Origin: Prinsepia uniflora
Taxonomy: Eukaryota; Streptophyta; Magnoliopsida; Rosales; Rosaceae
Assembly (NCBI GenBank): GCA_032719365.1
Contig: CM064862.1
Location: 6,598,001-6,662,000 of the forward strand
Length of the DNA stretch: 64,000 nucleotides
Direction: 5' to 3'
Shown: piece by piece, positions 57,165 to 64,000 of the stretch
How the letters are laid out: each line of letters begins with the position of its first letter
Numbering within the stretch: the first letter of the stretch is position 1
Program-made: the position numbers and the translations under genes
Notes under the pieces: model-generated
Databases searched by the model: none
What the model was told of the DNA's origin: nothing
The model's input: only the letters and a program-made list of their open reading frames with translations

Positions 57165-58525
57165 ATGTGGTGCGTTCGGGTCTTAGACTCAAAAATCGTT
57201 ACACCATCTGCCTTAGGAGCTGTGAGCAAATCAACCGGTAATGCACCCACTTCACTCCACCTTCGCTACCCGTCAAGGCGTCTCCAAGCTCCTCCCAGCT
57301 TCGCGCTTGCAAATCGCTTCTCCTTTGGGCCTAAGCTCTCTTCTAAGAGGGCTGTCTCCTTTCCATGCTCTGCTGGTAAATATCAGTGTTTTGGGTTGTT
57401 TATGACTATTTTGATATGCAACTGCTGGTTTTTGTGTTACGGGAGTGTTAGTTTGATGGGTATGCCATGATTTTCTAGGTTTTCGTATGTGAGTTTTCTT
57501 TATTTTGGATAAATTTGATGAGATTGAATCGATATAGCAAAAATTAGGGTGCTTCATTGTTACACGATGATCAGTGATTACTAGAACTCAATTCTGGCTG
57601 AAGTCAACCACTGTAGGATAATTACTGGAACTCATTTATGTTATAAGCAACATTCCCGAAAAAAAAAAGCTTGAATATTTGTGGTAATAAACTTGCTGTA
57701 TTGGAATAATTGACAAACCGATCGCTAGAAACGAAAATTTCAATTTGGAAGCAAAATCTTCAACAGTTAAAGATACATAAAAAAAAATTGAGGCTTATTT
57801 TTTGTTTGTTGAAAGAAGATGTTGGATGGGCGAATAGCCACTTAAAAATGAATCACAATTATCATAAGCCACTCAAAAAATTAATCATAAGAGTCATATC
57901 TAACTTGGTTTGTGCCATGAATTGCCAGATACTTTTTTGTTAATTGTAAACATTATTGTCGAATAACTCTCAATTAGTCTCTGTATGTTGTTCAGAATTA
58001 TCTTAACAAGCCATGGTTCTTTCACGAGATTCGTATGGTGCCTTATAGATGGGTTCACTATTCTATTGTGTAGAGTGTGTATCAAGCCTTCCTCAACAAG
58101 TGGTTTGAAGTGATTCTCACATTGCTTTTTGATCTAAGTTTCAGGATTGTATTACAGTATTGTAATACTTTTAAAGTTTCCACTTTTTCATTCACCGGTA
58201 TTAATTCTTCTTCTTTTTCACTCATCCCTTCCCCTCTCTATGTGTCTCTGTGCAGCATTAAGTCCAAAGTTGAAGAATACGCTGGACAAGGTTGTTACTT
58301 CACACAAAGTGGTTCATTTTATGAAGGGAACAAAAGATTTTCCACAATGTGGATTTTCAAACACTTGCGTACAAATATTGAAGTCCTTGAATGTTCCTTT
58401 CGAAACAATAAACATACTAGAAAATGAACTATTGCGCCAAGGATTGAAACAGTATTCCAGTTGGCCAACATTTCCTCAACTTTATATTGATGGAGAGTTT
58501 TTTGGTAGCTGTGACATCACTGATG
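57165..58525 (+). CDS. GRXS14-like: Chloroplast CGFS monothiol glutaredoxin, GRXS14-like, 3' end not found
   Basis: Class II glutaredoxins bind [2Fe-2S] with glutathione and pass clusters on in plastids. Exon 1 is 57165-57375 (MWCVRVLDSK..., Ser/Arg/Pro-rich transit peptide, ends CSAG). Exon 2 is 58256-58525 (ALSPKLKNTLDKVVTSHKVV...). Active site CGFS is at 58348-58359; downstream TFPQLYIDGEFFGSCDIT supplies the glutathione-binding surface. In family members I recall, FFGG precedes CDI, here FFGS. The donor G|GTAAG at 58526 needs a third exon for the last ~20 residues, and I find none before the next gene at 58933. It may therefore be a truncated copy, or it may end in intron sequence. Confidence 0.8.
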
Positions 58526-58932
58526 GTAAGTCAATTTTAGTGCTGGTAATATTTTTCATTTGTTCTATCGAAGGTTAGCGGCCAGAGTCTGTTAAGGTTT
58601 GCATGCTAGCATTTTAGCTGCGAACGTGGTTCACCTCTAAATCTCCATCTTCAGTTGTTTCATCGACTAAATTTAGAATGATGAATAGATTCGATCTTGA
58701 TGTTTTATTGACAATAAGTGAGATTGGATGGGTGAAAATAGTTTTTTAACGCGGACTTCTTTCTAGTAAATATCTAAATTAGAAAGGAAGACAACCAATT
58801 TTATTATATATTTAATTTTCTTTATCATTAGAAAAATATAATAAATGCATCCACGTATAAAAATCTAAACTACATAAAATAAAATAAAACAAGTAAATAT
58901 TTTGATTTATGGTGAATGCGAAGATTACTCCA
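58526..58932. other. Spacer after the glutaredoxin exon 2
   Basis: I searched this stretch by eye for a final glutaredoxin exon (GELQE-type segment) and did not see one. No other feature. Confidence 0.5.
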
Positions 58933-60375
58933 TCACCAAGGATTAGGAACAATCCACATCCCACCACGTGGTGCATATGCACCATCAACGTATGTATAAA
59001 ATGTCTTAGCAACTTTTGTCCCCAAGTTGTATGCTACTCCATACCTAGTAAGATTCCACAGGTATGTATGTTTATGTATAAAGTAAATTGAGTTTTCTTC
59101 AAATTCTAAGAAGTTTTGGGTAGAAATTGATATTGCCGTTCCATCCTCATTCAAACATATAGCTCGACCATGTAAATACTCCACATTCTCCCACTTCTTG
59201 CTGCTGACATTTAACTTGAATATGTAAAAGTAATATACTGATCTGCTCATCACGCACTTGCCTTCCCTAGTGATAAGTATGCTCCCATCGTCAACACGTT
59301 CCAGATAACTCAGAACCTCCGGCACTTCCTTCCCATGTTCATCAAGATACGGATAACTCATAACCTCCGACATTTCCTTCTGGTACTCGTCGAGGACCAT
59401 GCAGTCCAGCCAATTATATGAAATATGCTCCACAAGTAGCAGCTCACCTACTGATTCCACCAAAGAACACTTATAGGACCTGTACTCAGATGCCAAAGGC
59501 GGTCTGGGAGGAAGGTAACGGCCAACAACCTCCATAAGGGTTCGAATTACTATAGGTGGTTTCATGAGATTATTATAATCGTAGGACTCCCCTGATCTCA
59601 GGTCCCAAATTCTCATTTTCGTACAAGAGAACAACGTAAATAATTGGCCATTGTTGAATTCGATAGATAAACAATTTTGATAATTACCTAACGAAGTCCA
59701 TGCATTGTCTCCAGGTTTGCAGAATGCTAGACTTTTAGAGCGAATACATTGTGCATTGTAGATTACCACAACGACAAAGTTATTGTTGTTAGATTGAGAC
59801 GGGTCGGAAGAAACCAAAGCGACTAATATCCTTACGTAGCCGTCACTTTTATGGGTTAGGCGGGGACTCGTCGGGTTCCTCAAATCGTAGTCTTCAGGAT
59901 GAGGTTTGCCGTGTGACTTCTTATAGTCATCAAGAAGGAAATAGACAAGAGTAACAGGCATAGGAAGTAGAATGCTAGATCTAGAAATCGGATTAACAAG
60001 CCATGCTCGCGGTCTGACTTCAGTGCCAATGGAGTCCCAAACCACTATCCACCCATGTGATGCACGCGCTGAAGTCCAGCCTGAATAACTACAACCGTTT
60101 TCTTCAAGTGCATAGTTCATTCTGTACACCTTTTTCTCTATCATGCTAAAGAAACATACCTTATGCTCCTTCTCAATTGTAGGATAGAACATGAGTAATG
60201 GCGCTTGATCATGATTAATGTAATAATAACTGGCAGATGTATACGATTTTATAGCATAATTCCATGACGAACAAACAGCTTTAAAGTGAATAACATCGGA
60301 TAGTGAAGAGGTAACTTTTTCTAGAATTGAATCAAATATATCAAGATGGAGTTCAGACCACTTATTATTACCCAT
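58933..60375 (-). CDS. F-box protein with C-terminal DUF295 domain, intronless, 480 aa
   Basis: Such proteins are substrate-recognition subunits of SCF ubiquitin ligases; the F-box binds SKP1. The N-terminal F-box is about residues 6-45 (WSELHLDIFDSILEKV, FKAVCSSWNYAIKS). The middle contains the Trp/Gly-rich SARASHGWIVVW and RAWLVNPISRSSILLP segments. The C-terminal DUF295 part is about residues 390-470 (AICLNEDGTAISI, NSIYFIHKH). The frame is uninterrupted and ATG at 60373-60375 is the first methionine. A partial damaged copy lies at 62648-63117. Target unknown. Confidence 0.85.
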   Translation of the reverse strand: MGNNKWSELHLDIFDSILEKVTSSLSDVIHFKAVCSSWNYAIKSYTSASYYYINHDQAPLLMFYPTIEKEHKVCFFSMIEKKVYRMNYALEENGCSYSGWTSARASHGWIVVWDSIGTEVRPRAWLVNPISRSSILLPMPVTLVYFLLDDYKKSHGKPHPEDYDLRNPTSPRLTHKSDGYVRILVALVSSDPSQSNNNNFVVVVIYNAQCIRSKSLAFCKPGDNAWTSLGNYQNCLSIEFNNGQLFTLFSCTKMRIWDLRSGESYDYNNLMKPPIVIRTLMEVVGRYLPPRPPLASEYRSYKCSLVESVGELLLVEHISYNWLDCMVLDEYQKEMSEVMSYPYLDEHGKEVPEVLSYLERVDDGSILITREGKCVMSRSVYYFYIFKLNVSSKKWENVEYLHGRAICLNEDGTAISISTQNFLEFEENSIYFIHKHTYLWNLTRYGVAYNLGTKVAKTFYTYVDGAYAPRGGMWIVPNPW

Positions 60376-60505
60376 TGATAGATTATAGGTATAAAGAATC
60401 TGGATTGTTTATTTCTGCCTCCATCCAACATACGTATATATTTACAGCCCCAAACCCTAGGCGTACAGGAAACAAACTCCTTACTCCCGTAGGATTAGAC
60501 AATTC

Positions 60506-62647
60506 CACATGCATATGCAGTACATGCCTTAATTAATGTTCCTTACTTCATTGGGTAATTGTTGGATGGTGCTGAGTTTCCAATTGGAAATTGGAATTTG
60601 GCTGTAAAATACCAATTAACAATCTTAGACAGATATCCAAATTCTAATAGTAAAAAATAAAAGAAATCCATGATCAAATGGATTATATTGAACAAAATTT
60701 TACCTGGACTTTTTGGTGGGGGGGGGGGGGGGGGGGGGGAAGGAAATCGTTAATCCAATTTCCCTTTAACCAAATGTCCCAATCAATCAAGGAAATAAAT
60801 ATGCCTCTCAAATTCGATTTCATAATAAATTATCCTCTTTCCATTAAAAAAGATACATAATGTTAGGTTGGGACTCGGAGTTGAGCATTCGTATTAATAT
60901 TCTTATCTCCAATCACTATGAGCCATGCACGTTGGATTTTAATTGCTTCTTTGTTCAAGTTTGGCACACTAATTGTAGCTAGCTACCTGTCATACATGAT
61001 TGATCAATTTCATTTATTATCTAATATGTAATTCATCATCCCAGCTATATGCTTCATGTTTAAAGAGAGTTTTCGATGTGAGCTCGTGGTTATAAAACTG
61101 TACTTAGTATGTTGTATTCACATTTGTATTTCTAATTAAATATATATTCACAAGTAACGCATAATGAACCAACTAACGGACAATCCTTTGATTAACTTAA
61201 CCGCTAGGGTGAGCAAAACCTTGATCTAGCTAGCGATCGATCCAAGCGCAAATCCTTCAATGTCCTCAACAATCATCTCCACTGCAAGAGGAGATTACAT
61301 ACACTGCACCTTATGCAAAATGATGAATATTTTTCAACGTACATGATGAAAATATTAAAGAGTTAATAAGTAGCTTCCTTTTTTCAGGCAACATTCTTAG
61401 GGAACGAAACATGATGATGATGACTAATAACACTATTAAACTAATAATATTAGAAGCAAAATATAAAGAAGCTTAACTAGTTGCCTAATCGAAGATTGTC
61501 TCCTTATTAATGATCACTTACTCTACTTTTCTTATTACATATTATAATTACGAACGTGGTATATGTGTTATTTGTATTCATCTAATAATAAACATATATA
61601 TATATATATATGATATGTAAATTTTGCTTTGGAATCATGAAAATCAATTAGAATTGTGGAATTTTTTAATCTTTTCACCAAAATAAAAAGAAAATAGGGT
61701 TATGTGATTTGAAAAGGTGACCAGAGACCCACAACTGCCTATTGATGGAAACAAAATATTGTCCTTGAGGTACACCAATCTTTTCCTTTCGTTCTTTCTT
61801 TTGGGATTCAGTTGGCTTTGTCGGTTTTCTGCGTCTTTGTTTTTCTGCTTCTTTTCCTTCCTTTTGAAGTAATTGAGATCTTTATTGTGAATCGTTCATT
61901 ATACTTAAACGACTACTGAAATGATTTCAAATTTAGTTAACTCTTACATATAAATAATCTTGAAATAATAATTGAGAGTATAAACGATTCCGATTAATAT
62001 ATATATTATTTTATAAATTATAATATATATATAAATTATTTTATGAATTAAAATTAGAGTGCATTGAGATACTATGAAGTGAAATTCAAGTGTTATCTTA
62101 ATTGTTTGGGTTTGATCAATGCACAGTTATGCAATTTTGAAGGAGACGATGAAAAACATACAAGGGGTGAGACAAAAAAACAGGCAATTAAGTAAGCGTG
62201 TTGATATCATATCAGCCAGACTCAATGGGCCCAAGATTTCTAACCCAACACACTCCTACAAAGTTCAAGAGGCCCAAGCTCACACTAATAAACAAACCCT
62301 AGTAAGGTATGATCAGTATTGACACGCAGACAGACTCCATCCATCCATCATCAGGTCATATGTCAGTCTCATAATGAATGTTCATTCTCCCATATCGGAA
62401 GAACACCCTCTCACCCATACAAAATGGGTTCACTTTTCCCCAAAAAAAGGTAACTAAGAATTTACTATTCAAACCTACTTTACAGATTACTATCCATCAC
62501 TCACTCTTTACACACAGACCCATTACTGACTTCAGCGTCGGAGTACCCTTAGACTAGTATCACACCAGTGTCTACCTCTAACTGACCGACTAACTATCTC
62601 CTTTTGATAAGTCTATCCAAGGACACGTGACTGAACATGATTCACAT
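60506..62647. other. Intergenic region between the F-box gene and its partial copy
   Basis: AT-rich, with a poly-G run at 60718-60739 and an AT dinucleotide run near 61592-61611. A small open frame at 62119-62322 shows no recognisable domain and I do not support it as a gene. Confidence 0.5.
60718..60739 (+). repeat. Poly-G run, 22 bases
   Basis: Uninterrupted G homopolymer preceded by TTTTTGGT. Confidence 0.95.
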
Positions 62648-63117
62648 CCACTATCCACCCATGTGATGCACGCGCTGAAGTCCAGCCTGAATAACTACAA
62701 AACCGTTTTCTTCAAGTGCATAGTTCATTTTGTACACACCTTTTTTCTCTCTATCATGCTAAAGAAACATACCTTATGCTCATTCTCAATAGTAGTATAG
62801 AACATGAGTAATGGCGCTTGATCATGATTAATGTAATAATAACTGGCAGATATATACGATTTTACAGTATAATTCTATGACGAACAAACAGCTTTTAAGT
62901 GAATAACATCGGATAGTGAAGAGGTAACTCTTTCTAGAATTGAATCATATATATCAAGATAGAGTTCATACCACTTTTTATTACCCATTGATAGATTATA
63001 GGTATAAAGAATCTGGATTGTTTATTTCTGCCTCCATCCAACATACGTATATATTTACAGCCCCAAACCCTAGGCGTACAGGAAACAAACTCCTTACACC
63101 CGTAGGATTAGACAATT
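62648..63117 (-). pseudogene. Partial duplicate of the F-box gene: start of coding region and upstream flank
   Basis: Matches 60042-60505 over about 465 bp. It retains the ATG (62986-62988) and the first about 110 codons, then loses homology at 62648. Extra bases (CTACAAAACCG for CTACAACCG; a lengthened CACCTTTTTC run) shift the frame. About 130 bp upstream of the ATG are also duplicated. Confidence 0.88.
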
Positions 63118-63600
63118 TCATATATATTCCTCTGTAATTACATAACTTAGCTCTTTATTTTACACATGTCAATATACATATATATATATATATATATATA
63201 TTCTATCATTTCCATCTCTAGCTAGCTTTAATTACCTACGATCATTTGGATTCTTACGAGTAGAAGGAAAAGAAATTATTTAGAAAAGTTGTCAAGTGAT
63301 TAATTAAGGCAAAGGAAAACCGTAGCAATCAATTTAATGATAATTAAAGATCCTGTTTGGCATTACTTTTTTTTCATTAAAAATTATTTTATTTGAAAGT
63401 GGAGCAATATAAAAATGTTCGATACAAATAAATTTTTTTTTTTTGTATGAAAAATAATATTTTTTATTATAATTTTTGAATACTATTTGTACGTTTCTTT
63501 TAAAAGCTATTTTTATAAAAATTATTTTAGTGTATATCTAAAACAATTATTTTAGGGATATTTTTGTTCTCTTTGTGCTATCTTTAAGGGCTTGTCTGCT
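63118..63600. other. AT-rich spacer
   Basis: (AT)n run at about 63175-63200. No gene seen. Confidence 0.5.
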
Positions 63601-63619
63601 GCTACCTTCTAGGTCGCTT

Positions 63620-63775
63620 TGTTTTGGGATTTTTTTTTGGATACACAACAATAAAAGCTAAAGGACAAAGCCCCTTGAAAGTATCTTGGATTTGTTTTGG
63701 GAATCTTTTTTGGATACACAACAATAAGAGCTAAAGGACAAAGCCCCTTGAATGTATCTTGGATTTGTTTTGGGA
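63620..63775 (+). repeat. 73-bp tandem duplication
   Basis: Two copies of a unit containing GGATACACAACAATAA and GGACAAAGCCCCTTGAA, starting at 63639 and 63712. Confidence 0.88.
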
Positions 63776-63889
63776 TATTTTTCCCTTAATTAATACAATT
63801 TAATTTATTATTATTTTTTTTAAAAGATGATTATAAAGTTTAATATGATACAATAGAAAACTTAAATCTAGCGGGTGAAAACGAAATTG

Positions 63890-64000
63890 TGAGGTAAAAA
63901 GGAAAGGAATTTAAGAAATCTTGTGCTTGGGCGATAGGTTTAGAGTTGAAGACACTCATTAAGAAAGGATATTGATACATTGTCTACTTATGTGGAGAAT
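63890..64000 (+). pseudogene. Ribosome-inactivating-protein-like fragment at the window edge
   Basis: Matches the minus-strand segment 24596-24696 and includes the 'LSTYVEN' end. In this window the frame is broken. The rest lies beyond 64000, so an intact relative further right cannot be excluded. Confidence 0.4.

Noticed and set aside
62119..62322. 67-codon open frame between the F-box copies
   Set aside because: No domain, no splice partners, ordinary length for chance.
1..64000. tRNA and rRNA genes
   Set aside because: No cloverleaf with A/B boxes or rRNA core sequence was recognised; tRNA-like matches are only the primer binding sites.

Overview
The window is nuclear DNA of a flowering plant, probably a eudicot. 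The evidence is chloroplast-targeted, intron-bearing plant genes, an F-box/DUF295 gene, and several nested LTR retrotransposons of plant-specific lineages (Tekay-type chromovirus, Tat, and a non-coding Athila-like group). No prokaryotic gene organisation, rRNA, tRNA or CRISPR array was seen.

Left third (1-17.6 kb) is retroelement debris. Positions 1-2520 are the 3' portion of a long Tekay-like LTR. Positions 2989-12692 are a 9.7 kb non-coding element with a tRNA-Asp-type PBS, two direct LTRs and a third, inverted partial LTR; the whole block is bounded by the 5-bp duplication ATCAG. A possible copia LTR end follows. Positions 13440-17577 hold two truncated LTRs of another Tekay-like family in minus orientation, separated by only about 350 bp.

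Middle (17.6-31.8 kb) is AT-rich intergenic DNA with tandem repeats, two pairs of direct repeats, and a solo LTR of the non-coding family (24697-29862). That LTR is itself split by a solo Tekay-like LTR (25176-28236, duplication CTGCT). It interrupts a decayed minus-strand gene that resembles the ribosome-inactivating protein family.

31.9-56.0 kb is one disrupted gene. A chloroplast FMN hydrolase-like (HAD family) gene starts at 31873 and is cut inside exon 1 at its catalytic motif I. The insertion is a Tat-lineage Ty3/gypsy element (32061-53522, duplication GACAT). The Tat 3' region holds a truncated Tekay-like LTR, and that in turn holds a complete, intact-looking Tekay chromovirus (42297-52436, duplication TCTCA, 1483-codon polyprotein). 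LTR divergence counted by eye (about 1.6% for Tat, about 0.6% for Tekay) agrees with the nesting order. The remaining hydrolase exons run to 56022 and also carry an in-frame stop.

Right end (57-64 kb): a CGFS monothiol glutaredoxin (GRXS14-like) that appears to lack its last exon, an intact single-exon F-box/DUF295 gene on the minus strand with a broken partial copy 2.6 kb away, and another fragment of the ribosome-inactivating-like family at the window edge.

The most unusual signals are: (1) four consecutive stem-loops with a shared CUGUU loop but different stems in the transcribed leader of the non-coding retroelement; (2) a tobamovirus-type leaky stop context (UAG CAA CUA) between protease and reverse transcriptase of the Tat element; (3) a block of five TGACGTCA sites spaced 11-12 bp apart, followed by palindromes and G-boxes, in the Tekay LTR; (4) the three-LTR inverted composite with its own target duplication.
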